From Hirsutella rhossiliensis (lineage: Eukaryota; Ascomycota; Sordariomycetes; Hypocreales; Ophiocordycipitaceae), in contig NW_025408684.1 of the NCBI RefSeq assembly GCF_020360975.1, positions 682,001-746,000 of the forward strand: DNA of 64,000 nucleotides, read 5' to 3'. This document shows positions 55,510-64,000 of this stretch, one piece after another. The position numbers and the translations under genes are program-made. Position 1 is the stretch's first letter. Every line of letters begins with the position of its first letter. Below the pieces are notes generated by a model, which searched no databases, was not told the DNA's origin, and saw only the letters and a program-made list of their open reading frames with translations.

Positions 55510-58039
55510 ATGGCCGCGGACGACTCGTACACGGCAGCTGACGAGCGCGCCCGTGCCGCCCGGAGGCGGGCATCCAGGCGAAGAAGGACGAACAGCCGGC
55601 GAACACGACGCGGAGTTACGCGGCGAAGCAGCGGAGTGGAAGGCGCGTCCCCGGCCGGTCCTCCACTTCGATCCCTGTCACGTACGGCCCCTAGGCGGCT
55701 AACAGACAAATGCGTATAGGCCTGGTGCCATACGCCTCGGGCTGCAGCAGACGGCTCGCTCTATAGCTGGCCCGACGGCGAGCTCGTAACGCCGGACAAG
55801 CTGGCGGCGTGGCTCAAAGAGGATATCCTGTTACGACGCGTTGTGCCGCCGCAGAAGAAGAAGCCGCGCGCGCGGTAAGATTAGGGCAACGGCAACGGCG
55901 AGGCCGTACAGGTACGGCAACAGCGCGAACAGGAGCAGCTCGAGGCCGCGGCCATGGCAGAGGCCGAAAGCCTGGCCGAAGCTTTGGAGGTCCCCCTGGC
56001 CGAGGCCGCCGAGCTGCTCGCTGACGACCGCGAGGGCTACGTGCCACCCACAGGCCTCGCGACGGCTGCAGTAGACCTTACCGAAGGGTCTTTGCTTACG
56101 AGGGCACTATCGACGCCTATATCGCGGCCGTTATCGAGCTATGGAGGCTCCAGGTGGCTCACGGCAACGCGAATACGGAGAATCCCGGGGCGCCGCCGTA
56201 CGAGGATTCCTTGAGCAACGGGGCCGGCAGCGGGGAGCACGACCGCGCCTCCTTTAAAGACCGCGGAAGCGACGGGATCCAGGCCGGCTACCTCCCCGAT
56301 GAATGGCTTCGGATCCAGGATCTCCTTCTCACTGGCGCCGCGTATACGCCGCAAAACCTCCGTACGCGAGTCGACCTCCTCTTCGGCCACTACTACCTCT
56401 TACGGGGGGAGAACCGGCGCAAGATGGAGCTTGCAGACCTATCCCTACTCGACTATCCGCCTTCGGAGGCCCGACCCCTGTGGTTGCCTGGTAAGCCTTT
56501 TACGGGACGGCAAGCTAAATAAGACGGCGAGGAAGGAGTTTATGGGCGCGCTCCGGCACAAGGACCCCTTATTCTGTACGCAAGGGGCCCTAGCACAGCT
56601 CTTCTTTTGGCGCTGGCACGTCGCCGGCGAACCGCCCCCGTCCTTCCGGCGCCGTCAGGACTGGTATCGGATCAAGGTCCTCGTCGGGCGGGACCGCGAG
56701 CAGGAGCTCTCGTACCCGACGCAGCTACAAGAGACCTGGCGTATCTTCGGCGCTGCCGGCCTTATCGCGTCGAAGAAGACGCACCTCCCGCGCAGGGTGG
56801 GCGCCCAGGACGCGGAGACCCATGGCACGTCGCTCGCCCAGATCTCGCAGGCCGGCCGCTGGAACCAGAGCGTGCTCTGCCAGGCATATCTTACGCACCT
56901 ACCGCGGCAGTTCATGCGTATCGTCGCCGGCTTCTCGGCCTCCCGGGGACTACTTCCTCGCGCGTGCGGCTCACGAACCCCGTACGTCTTACAAAAGCAG
57001 CTGTGGCCGTGGATCGAGGTGGGAACCCGCTTTGAGGCGCGGGCGCGCCGGCAATGCTGGGCAGAAGGCGGTCTCGACGACGACGACCTAGCCGCTGACG
57101 GCTTCCTTAAGCTTATGCGGCGCCTGCGTATAGTACTTCTGCAGGACCTGGCCGTCCTACAGCTCCGCTACCCGTCGCTACCGTTCTTCGCCTACGCCCC
57201 TTTTGGCGGGCCCGAGTGGGACGAGTTCGCCGTCGCCGTGCGGTCCACCGCGGTAGGGGCTATGGAGCCGGTAAGCCTGCTCGTACGACGCGCGCTGCCG
57301 GAACTAAGCGGCGTCATAGAGAGCACGCGGGAGGCCCTGTTACAGAATAGTCAGCGGCTCGCCATCCGGCAGGCCCGGCTGGACGGGATTCAGGGCGGCC
57401 TCGATGCCCTCCTCCAAGGCAAGGTCCCTATCACCTTTACCGGCTACTTCGGAGCCGGGTCAGCAGAGGCGCTGGCCCCAGCCCCGGCCCCGGCCCCGTC
57501 AACAGTACCTACCTTGAATCTCAATACAGCTCCGGCCCCGGCCCCGGCCCCCGCCCCAGAGCCTCTGGTACCAGGCATGCCTATCGTCACAGCCCTGGCA
57601 AGGGTCTTTACGGTGGGGGACGTCTGGAAGGAATGGGGTGAAGGGTTTGCAGGTCAGAAGGCCGTACGGGAGCTGGAAGAGACGTGGGAAGCCGCTGGCG
57701 CCGGGAACGGGGTCAGAGTGCAGTTCTGTCGCCGGAAGGTGATCTGGGACGAGCTGTTGGCCCGTATGGCGTCCGGCAAAGGAGGCGGCCGTTGCAGAGC
57801 TAGAGCTGTTACGCGCCGGCCGAAGCGAACCGACTCGTCGACGAGCTCAAACAGCGCCGACGGCGGGGCCAGGATCGGGGCCAGGGCCAGGGCCAGATAC
57901 GGGTACAGGTAGGGACCCCGTGCCCGATGACCCAGGTCCAGGCCCGGACCAGGTCCAACTCGAGGTCAGGGCCGTCGGGGCGGAGGACCCGGCTGGGAAA
58001 GCGGACCGCCCTCGTCGACGTAAGCCAGCCGCCTCGTAG
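55510..58039 (+). pseudogene. Crypton tyrosine recombinase with GCR1_C-like domain, disrupted
   Basis: Pieces of one protein lie in different frames. ATG 55510 opens DDSYTAADERARAARR; GIQAKKDEQPANTTRSYAAK is in another frame from 55569; WKARPRP from 55637 in a third. A likely 38-nt intron (55682-55719, GTACGG, GCTAAC, ATAG) leads to AWCHTPRAAADG and DGELVTPDKLAAWLKEDIL. Stops TAA (55876) and TAG (55882) interrupt it. A shift near 56088 gives GTIDAYIAAVIELWRLQ and NLRTRVDLLFGHYYLLRGE; a shift near 56485 enters the long open part to 57912: CLVSLLRDGK, KEFMGALRHKDPLFCTQGAL, and the NDC10-like KKTHLPRR...GRWNQSVLCQAYLTHLPRQF, where His, Arg and Tyr could be catalytic. A proline-alanine linker precedes VGDVWKEWGEGFAGQKAVRE, a GCR1_C-like DNA-binding domain. 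A further shift near 57782 leads to a frame ending at 58039. Confidence 0.85.
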
Positions 58040-58310
58040 AGTCTTTATACATATTTATATCCATGTAACTAGACATATTTTTGAGGATCAAAGGGCCGTA
58101 GGATCGGTGCATTACTATCTCGCAGTTCCTGTAGCCGAGCCTAGCCCCCCCATTACCCATTCGCGGCGCTGCAACGCAAATATCTCGACGGACAGTAGCC
58201 TATACGGAGTGCTCCTCGACCAAACGCGCCGCCGGTGGAGTAGTCCCCAGGCCCCGGAATGGCCTCGATTGGGCTGCTGGCCGTGGAGATATTCGCGTGC
58301 GCGGCGCCGG

Positions 58311-58385
58311 GCACTTATCAGATGGTAGATATGTAATCGCATACGATTTCCCGAAATTACTCCGCAAATCGACCCCACGATAAGT
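58311..58385 (-). repeat. Right inverted motif set of the Crypton
   Basis: Read on the minus strand it contains ACTTATCG, GAAATCGTATGC and CTGATAAGTGC in order, matching the left set at 55366-55422 except for one base and the spacer lengths. Confidence 0.6.
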
Positions 58386-58980
58386 CCTGCTTATCATTAT
58401 CAGCGTGCTGACCTAGCGGCTATCTAGGTACCTAAGGACTTGGGCTAGTAGGTAGTACCTGGACAAGCTTTAAGTGGCTGATGGTTTTAAGCTAGGTAGG
58501 CTAGGAGAAAGTTCTATACCGCCTTAAAAGATGAATAAAGCTTTCATCTTGAAGTTCAATATTATAAAACGCTTTTTGATTAATTAATTAAGTAAAAATC
58601 TCAGAAAATTCTCGCAAATAGTAGGTACTTTAGACAGGTAGGTACTTACGGAATCTCTACCTCTACCTACCTACCTACCTAGGTATCTACCTACCTACCC
58701 AAGGTACCTAGGTAAGTAAGGTACCTAAGGACCTAATCAAGCTGAATGGTAGGTACCTAGATAGGTAGGTAGGTACCTAGGTATCTCTGAAAGGGGTACG
58801 TACCTGTATGAGCTCAGCAGCCCACCCTGACGCTACGCTCCGTGGTGGTCGATGCCGTCAGCTCCCTTTGTTGAACTGACTTCCTCGATGTCACCAGAAG
58901 ACCGGCCATCGCCCCTTTCGGTCCTCCAATAACCTCTCCTCCACGCGACAACGCCGTTGTTCTCGCATCCAGTCCGCGTC
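58386..58980. other. Intergenic between the Crypton and the ABC transporter
   Basis: Contains an AT-rich patch (about 58490-58620, including a TTAATTAATTAA run) and dense TAGGTA/TACCTA repeats, then the transporter promoter. No coding exon was recognised. Confidence 0.55.
58418..58803. repeat. TACCTAGGTA repeat cluster
   Basis: Two blocks (58418-58470 and 58620-58803) of TACCTACCTACCTAGGTA-like units, the longest accumulation of this motif in the window. Many units form the palindrome TACCTAGGTA. Confidence 0.8.
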
Positions 58981-61900
58981 ATGGCACCTTTTAGCCGCAG
59001 GAGCTTGGTCTCCGGGATCGCTGCTGCTTGCCTGCCCTTCGTCGTCGCGGCGTACGCGAACTCTACCTATAGCAATGCCGACATGCTACGGGCGCAACTG
59101 GCCCTCATGGGTGATCGCCCTGACGGCTGCCCACCATGGTAAGTGGACATCGGAAACCAAGCTGTATTTTGCCATCGATGCGTGTCTCTGATGCCACTCT
59201 CCCCACAGCTTCAACTGCCTCTTACCGGCGCATACGTGTGCTCAATACGCAGGATGCAACGAATATAATGGCAAATGCGACTGCCCGGATGGTTTTGGGG
59301 GCGACGATTGTCTCGAGCCGCGTATGTCCACGTCCAGGCGCACTCACTCTTCTCCCTTGCCCCACCAACATGCTGCCAAACGCCCTACTGACCTGACGCC
59401 CATACGCTCCCAGTCTGTGGCTCCCTGGGTCGAGGAAAGGATAGGCCCATGCGCTCTGACGAGACGTGCAACTGCGATGACGGCTGGACCGGTATCAACT
59501 GCAATGTGTGTACGCAGGATGAGGCCTGCAATGCCCTAACGGAGACGGGACACGGCGGTGTCTGCTACCAAAACGGCGAGGTTGTCAAGCACAATCATCA
59601 AATATGCAAGGTCACGAACAAGCAAATCACCACTCTCCTCGGCAAGCAAAAGCCTGAAGTGACATTCAGCTGCCAGAAGAGGCAAGGGAAGTGTGATTTT
59701 CAGTGTGAGCAAAGCCCTTGCCCAGTCCGCCGACCAGCACCTCGAAACTCGCGCTGACAACAAGCCTGCAGTCTGGGTCGACGCCGTTGAATCGTTCTAC
59801 TGTCACTTGACTGGCTGCCAGTCTAGCGCGAACTTTGATGAGACCAAGAACAGCACTTCGTACAAGTGTGACCACATGAGCTGCAGTTGCATTCCGGGGC
59901 GCATGCTTTGCGGCAAAGATGGCTCGGTCGACCTTGGTGACTTCCTCAAGCAATCGATTCAGGGCCCGGGCGGATTCGAATGCGCCTCGAAAGCGGGCGG
60001 ATCCCACGACTGTGCATTCAGGGAGCCCGAGATGGACAAGCTCATCCACCAATTGATCGGCGACTCGAGCATTCTCCTGGATTGCCGGGCGGGCGAGTGC
60101 CTGTATGAAACCGAGGTGCCGGGTTACAGGCGCCCAGTGAAGCAAATCAACACGCCGCTTATCGCCGGTGTGATTGCGGGCTGCGCTCTATTTGTCGTTG
60201 CCGTCATCATACTGACGTGGTTCCTTTCACGCCGCAAACTCAAGTACGGAGCTATTCGCCTCGACGATTCCGACGACGAAGGCACCAAGCTCATGACCGA
60301 CCATAAACCAGCGGCATTGTACTTTGAGAATGTGTCCTACTCGCTCAACGGCAAGAAAATACTCTCTCGTGTTCAAGGCATCAGCCTCCCGGGCGAGGTG
60401 ATGGCCATCATGGGTGCTTCTGGCGCCGGGAAAACGACGTTTCTCGATATTTTAGCCCGCAAGAACAAACGTGGTCAAGTCTCTGGCGACTTCTATGTCA
60501 ACGGCGAAAAGGTCAGTGATAATGAATTCAGAAACGTCGTTGGATTTGTCGACCAGGAGGACACCATGCTCCCGACGCTCACAGTTCACGAAACGATTCT
60601 CAACAGTGCGCTGCTGCGACTGCCGCGAGACATGAGCCGTGCTTCCAAGGAGCAGAGAGTGTTTGAAGTGGAAAAAGAGTTGGGCATCTACCACATTCGC
60701 GACTCGCTCATAGGTTCTGAGGAAGGCAAGGGCCGCGGGATTTCCGGTGGTGAGAAGCGACGCGTTGGCATTGCCTGCGAGCTTGTCACGAGTCCTTCCA
60801 TTCTGTTTCTGGATGAACCCACGAGCGGACTGGACTCTTTCAATGCCTACAACGTCGTCGAGTGCCTTGTCACACTGGCCAAGAGCTACAAGAGAACCGT
60901 TATCTTCACCATTCACCAACCGCGATCCAACATCGTGGCGCTTTTTGACAGGCTCTTACTCCTGGCCAAGGGGAAAACTGTCTACTCCGGGCCCTTTTCG
61001 CAATGCCAAGCATACTTCGATACTATCGGATACGAATGCCCGCCCGGGTTCAACATCGCCGATTACCTCGTCGACCTCACCATGCATGCTGGGAGCAGCG
61101 TAGCCTTTGACGACGGGGCTGTCGTAGCTGATGCTGCCAGCGTGGGCCCGAGCAGCACAAAGGCAGTCAAGTCGATAGCCAGCATCTCTGGGACAAGTAC
61201 GGGGGAGGACAGCAACGCCGAGCCATACACGTCTCCACGGCCGAAAAACTGGCGTCGTGATTCGGTCAAGATGCGGCAGGAGCGAGAGTTATTCACGCGC
61301 AGGAAGCAAGCGATAGACACCGCCGCCTCGTCGGACGCCGGGGGCGAGGAGGTCGGCGTTTATCGTCTCCAAACGAACCCTGCTGCCAACCTCCTTCCGC
61401 CTCAGGCGCCGGAAGACCCCCACGATCTACCACCGTCGGCAGTCACTGGCACTGATTTAGACATTATGACGCAGTCCTTCGCCCGCTCCGACATTGCCAG
61501 CAGCACGCGCGAGGAGATCAGGCAGGCTGTTTCTACGGCCGAAGAAGCCAACAGGCCAAACTCCCGTTATGATCCCGAGGGTCCCCACGTCGACGTCAAC
61601 ACGAGCGCTGTAGGGAAGGGCTACGCTCGCATCGGCTACTTTCGCCAGTTCCTGATCCTCTCAGTGAGAACATGGAAGAACCTGTACCGGAACCCGATGC
61701 TCATGCTTACCCACTATGCCATCGCCATCATCTTGGCGGTCTTTTCCGGATATTTGTTCTACGGACTCACGGACGATATCCCTGGCTTTCAGAACCGCCT
61801 GGGCCTCTTCTTCTTCCTTCTAGCTCTGTTCGGCTTCAGCACGCTTACAAGTCTCAACGTCTTTGCGACTGAGCGCCTCCTCTTCGTGCGCGAGCGGGCC

Positions 61901-62467
61901 AACGGATACTACGCCCCTGCCACGTACTTCACGGCCAAGGTCCTCTTTGACATAATCCCGCTGAGAATCATTCCTCCGATTCTCATGGGATCCATTATAT
62001 ATCCCATGACCGGTTTGGTCCCCGATTCAGCCCACTTCTTCAAATTCATGCTGGTCCTGGTGCTGTTCAACTTGGCCGCCGCGGCCATATGTCTCTTCAT
62101 CGGGATTGTGTGCAAAGACGGAAGTGTCGCCAACTTGATTGGAAGCTTGGTGATGTTGTTCAGTCTCCTCTTTGCCGGATTCCTGCTCAACCACGACGCC
62201 ACACCTGCCGGAGCACTATGGCTGCAGACCCTGTCCATCTTTCACTATGGTTTCGAGTCTCTCATCGTCAACGAAGTGGTGGAGCTCACCCTTGTCGACA
62301 AGAAGTATGGACTGGACATCACCGTTCCGGGCGCCGCCATTCTCAGTTCTTTTGGATTCGACAATAGCGCACTTTGGGCCGACATTCGAAATCTCGGCAT
62401 CTTTGCTCTCTCATTCATCATTCTAGCGTACGCAGCCATGCATGTTCTCCTTGTTGAGAAGCGATAG
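58981..62467 (+). CDS. ADP1: ABCG-type half transporter with EGF-like extracellular domain
   Basis: Exons 58981-59138, 59209-59321, 59414-59704 and 59772-62467, 1085 residues, phases correct; the last acceptor CCTGCAG with CTGAC branch restores CDFQFWVD. A signal peptide (about 1-25) precedes cysteine-rich EGF-like units ([35 protein letters not shown]). A helix near 315-339 ([20 protein letters not shown]) leads to a cytosolic ABC domain with Walker [10 protein letters not shown] (about 402-410), signature ISGGEKRR and Walker [11 protein letters not shown], then an acidic linker and five to six further helices. This order (EGF, helix, NBD, TMD) is that of yeast Adp1, whose substrate is not known. 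Length is close to Adp1 (1049). Half-size ABCG proteins work as dimers. Confidence 0.94.
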
Positions 62468-62747
62468 GACTGTGGCGCGATATGCGATATTAGCCCACGT
62501 CGGCCACTGAATGGAGCACATGGAAGGACTACCTGTAAACCTCGAAGGGTAAGTATTTTTCATACCAGTTACGATGTAAATCAAGGCAAGCGGGCTGCGC
62601 CCTCTGGACAGCGGCGTTGGAAAGGGTTAGAGTCTAAGAACATTGCTTGAAGAGGGGTACGAGTCCTTGGATTGATTGTGCGCTGGCTGTTGCTACCTGT
62701 ACATTGACGTAGATCACGAACTCGCAGTTTCAGTGCGAGACAAGCCA

Positions 62748-63668
62748 CTATACCATCTTCCCGCCTGTGAGATCCTCTGCAATCTTTTTGTGTCGGTTGA
62801 CGGACCGGTCATACTCAGTCTCATAGTAAGCCATGAGTTTGGTCGAAGAGCCCGAGGTAGCCTCTAACATGTTGGCGATGGAGGGTGGCTTGCCATAGAT
62901 GCCCCAGATATTCCCGGTGGTGCCGTACCGATTGTTGGCTCGACTCTGCATCGAGAAATAGTCCTCATGGAATATCCGGTCGATTTCGGCCTTGAGCTCG
63001 TTTTCCTGAACAATGAAGCCGGATGCGCTTATGTACAGCTCCATGAGTGCATCGCGGCGGGCCTCGCGCTTGGCGCTCTCCCGAGCCAACACCTTAGTGC
63101 GGCTCCGGTCAGCACGCGAGAAGCGCTCAGGGTCCGGGTATACTTTGGTGTCCAGCATCGCGTCAAGGACAGTGGTCCGAGTCAATCGCTCATCCTCCCG
63201 CTCCGGCGCCTCTGCAGCTCGTCTGTGTTCTTCGAATTTGCTGGTCACGCGATGGTGGCGAACATTGTCGCTCTTGGTTCGCCGCTTCCAGAGGGCTCGC
63301 AAGCCGGACTTGAGGTTGTTTCTTCTGGTTTCTGCCAATTCATATTTCCATTTCTGGGCTTCGTTTGACGGCTCGAGATGATTGGTCGGCTCCGGGGCGG
63401 TACGTTGAATGTACTCGGGGCGTATTTTCTTGTTACCTTCGAGCCGTGGAAATATTTCACGAGGAACAGGCAGATGGCCTCGAACGCGTGGTAGCCTTTT
63501 CTCTTCCGACTGAGGGGGACTCGAGAGGCGGATGTAAGAGGGAGATTCGGGGGGGATGGAATTTGAGCGGATGGGCTGCGTGGTCGAGAAGGCTCGAGAT
63601 GCTCCGAAGAGATGGATAAGAGCAGGTCGAATGCACGGTCCAGTGGAGGGGAGAGACGGGAGAGACAT
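62748..63668 (-). CDS. PET123: Mitochondrial small-subunit ribosomal protein mS26 (PET123-like)
   Basis: Intronless, 306 residues from the ATG at 63668; the frame is open upstream without another ATG. Residues 1-35 (SLPSTGPCIRPALIHLFGAS, then RAFSTTQPIRSN) are a typical mitochondrial presequence with a likely cleavage near RAFSTTQ. The rest is a long basic, Arg/Lys/Glu-rich helical protein (KWKYELAETRRNNLKSGLRA, ARESAKREARRDALMELYISASGF) as in fungal mS26/Pet123, a subunit of the mitochondrial ribosome. The C-terminal YGKPPSIANML block is a recurring feature of the family as I recall it. It shares a divergent promoter with the partial gene at 63982. Confidence 0.85.
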   Translation of the reverse strand: MSLPSLPSTGPCIRPALIHLFGASRAFSTTQPIRSNSIPPESPSYIRLSSPPQSEEKRLPRVRGHLPVPREIFPRLEGNKKIRPEYIQRTAPEPTNHLEPSNEAQKWKYELAETRRNNLKSGLRALWKRRTKSDNVRHHRVTSKFEEHRRAAEAPEREDERLTRTTVLDAMLDTKVYPDPERFSRADRSRTKVLARESAKREARRDALMELYISASGFIVQENELKAEIDRIFHEDYFSMQSRANNRYGTTGNIWGIYGKPPSIANMLEATSGSSTKLMAYYETEYDRSVNRHKKIAEDLTGGKMV

Positions 63669-63981
63669 CTTGGCGAGTCTCTTCAGGTCCCGTTGCGATG
63701 CTTCATTGGGCGGCGAAAGTAAGTAAAGGCTTTCTACCACCTGGGCGAAGTTGTAAATTGGAGCTGGCGGATTATCCACCCCCGACCTCCGATGCGCAGT
63801 AGGTGAAGGTCGGCAGCCACTGGTTTGCGAAAAGGGGGGGCCTCTTATCGATACTCAATTTTTTTCCCAGTCAATTTGGCGCGCACACACAGCCGTTTTA
63901 GCAACCCATCACAGCCTACTCACTCATTCACCGCACTTCATTTCCACTTCCTCGAGCGGTTGACGAGGTGAACGCATCGCC
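63669..63981. promoter_or_regulatory. Divergent promoter of PET123-like and NOG2-like genes
   Basis: About 310 bases separate the two divergent start codons, so regulatory sites may be shared. No specific element was identified beyond a poly-T/pyrimidine-rich stretch near 63860. Confidence 0.45.
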
Positions 63982-64000
63982 ATGGGTACTGGAAAGAAGG
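63982..64000 (+). CDS. Partial gene, N-terminus like ribosome-biogenesis GTPase NOG2
   Basis: Only the first six codons are present: MGTGKK, with start context catcgccATGg. Fungal Nog2/Nug2 nucleolar GTPases start MGTGKKE, which is the basis of the guess. The window ends within the gene, so the call cannot be tested here. Confidence 0.4.

Larger units (their letters stand above)
55366..58385 (+). mobile_element. Crypton-type tyrosine-recombinase DNA transposon, decayed
   Basis: A GC-rich 3.0 kb insert whose only gene is a broken tyrosine recombinase with NDC10-like and GCR1_C-like domains, the architecture of fungal Cryptons. The ends are proposed from three motifs that occur in the same order, inverted, at both sides: ACTTATCG (55366-55373 and, inverted, 58378-58385), GAAATCGTRTGC (55393-55404 and 58339-58350) and CTGATAAGTGC (55412-55422 and 58311-58321). 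Additional ACTTATC/GATAAGT copies occur at 55427-55433 and 55443-55449. Spacers differ between the two ends. No flanking target-site duplication was recognised, as expected for a recombinase that integrates by strand exchange. The exact boundaries are inference; the coding remnant alone spans 55510-58039. Confidence 0.78.

Noticed and set aside
55366..58385. Starship element with a DUF3435 captain
   Set aside because: The recombinase region has a GCR1_C-like C-terminus and the insert is only 3 kb with no cargo genes, which fits a Crypton better.
58418..58803. Internal telomere repeat or CRISPR-like array
   Set aside because: The units are TAGG/TACC, not TTAGGG, and there are no regular spacers; CRISPR arrays are not expected in a fungal nucleus.
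1..64000. tRNA or rRNA genes
   Set aside because: Scanning by eye for A-box and B-box patterns (for example GGTTCGANTCC) gave no convincing pair at proper spacing. A covariance-model search would settle this.

Overview
This 64 kb window is nuclear DNA of a filamentous ascomycete, most likely a sordariomycete of the order Hypocreales. The signs are short spliceosomal introns (mostly 50-70 nt) with GTRNGN donors, CTAAC/CTGAC branch sites and C/T/A-AG acceptors, GC-rich coding sequence, generous gene-free gaps, and best-matching families that are fungal (class I myosin with an acidic tail, PFA4, DUF3176, an ADP1-type ABC transporter, PET123/mS26). The species cannot be named from the sequence. 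Gene models below were spliced by hand; nearly all give intact frames across every junction.

Layout. 0.9-9.9 kb: a PFA4-type palmitoyltransferase, the class I myosin, a 119-residue protein with two RPEL (G-actin binding) repeats, and a small orphan protein. 9.9-13.3 kb: gene-free, with microsatellites. 13.3-22.9 kb: a secreted/ER FKBP prolyl isomerase, DNA polymerase kappa, a proline-rich protein of unknown role, and a single-pass membrane protein with PPxY motifs. 24.5-28.4 kb: an NQO/WrbA-type flavoprotein, a membrane-anchored methyltransferase and a six-helix membrane protein. 28.4-32.5 kb: a 4.2 kb stretch in which no gene was found. 32.5-38.3 kb: an F-box protein, a SET-domain protein and a DUF3176 membrane protein. 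39.5-55.2 kb: a dense housekeeping block with PRP17, the cornichon cargo receptor, methionine aminopeptidase 1, kynurenine 3-monooxygenase, mitochondrial uS8m, a long disordered protein and mitochondrial elongation factor G (MEF1). 55.4-58.4 kb: a decayed Crypton-type tyrosine-recombinase transposon. 59.0-64.0 kb: an EGF-containing ABCG transporter, mitochondrial small-subunit protein PET123/mS26, and the first codons of what looks like NOG2.

The genes do not form one pathway, and no secondary-metabolite cluster was seen. Three products serve the mitochondrial translation apparatus (uS8m, MEF1, PET123/mS26). Two relate to actin (myosin I and the RPEL protein). Several serve ER or membrane traffic (PFA4, FKBP, cornichon).

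The most unusual region is the Crypton. Its recombinase carries NDC10-like and GCR1_C-like domains but is broken by two nonsense codons of the type expected from C-to-T change at CpA, and by several frameshifts. The element is bounded by an ordered set of inverted motifs containing ACTTATC, although Cryptons are usually described as lacking terminal inverted repeats. A second genome-wide feature is a TACCTAGGTA-type repeat that recurs mainly in the gene-free gaps.
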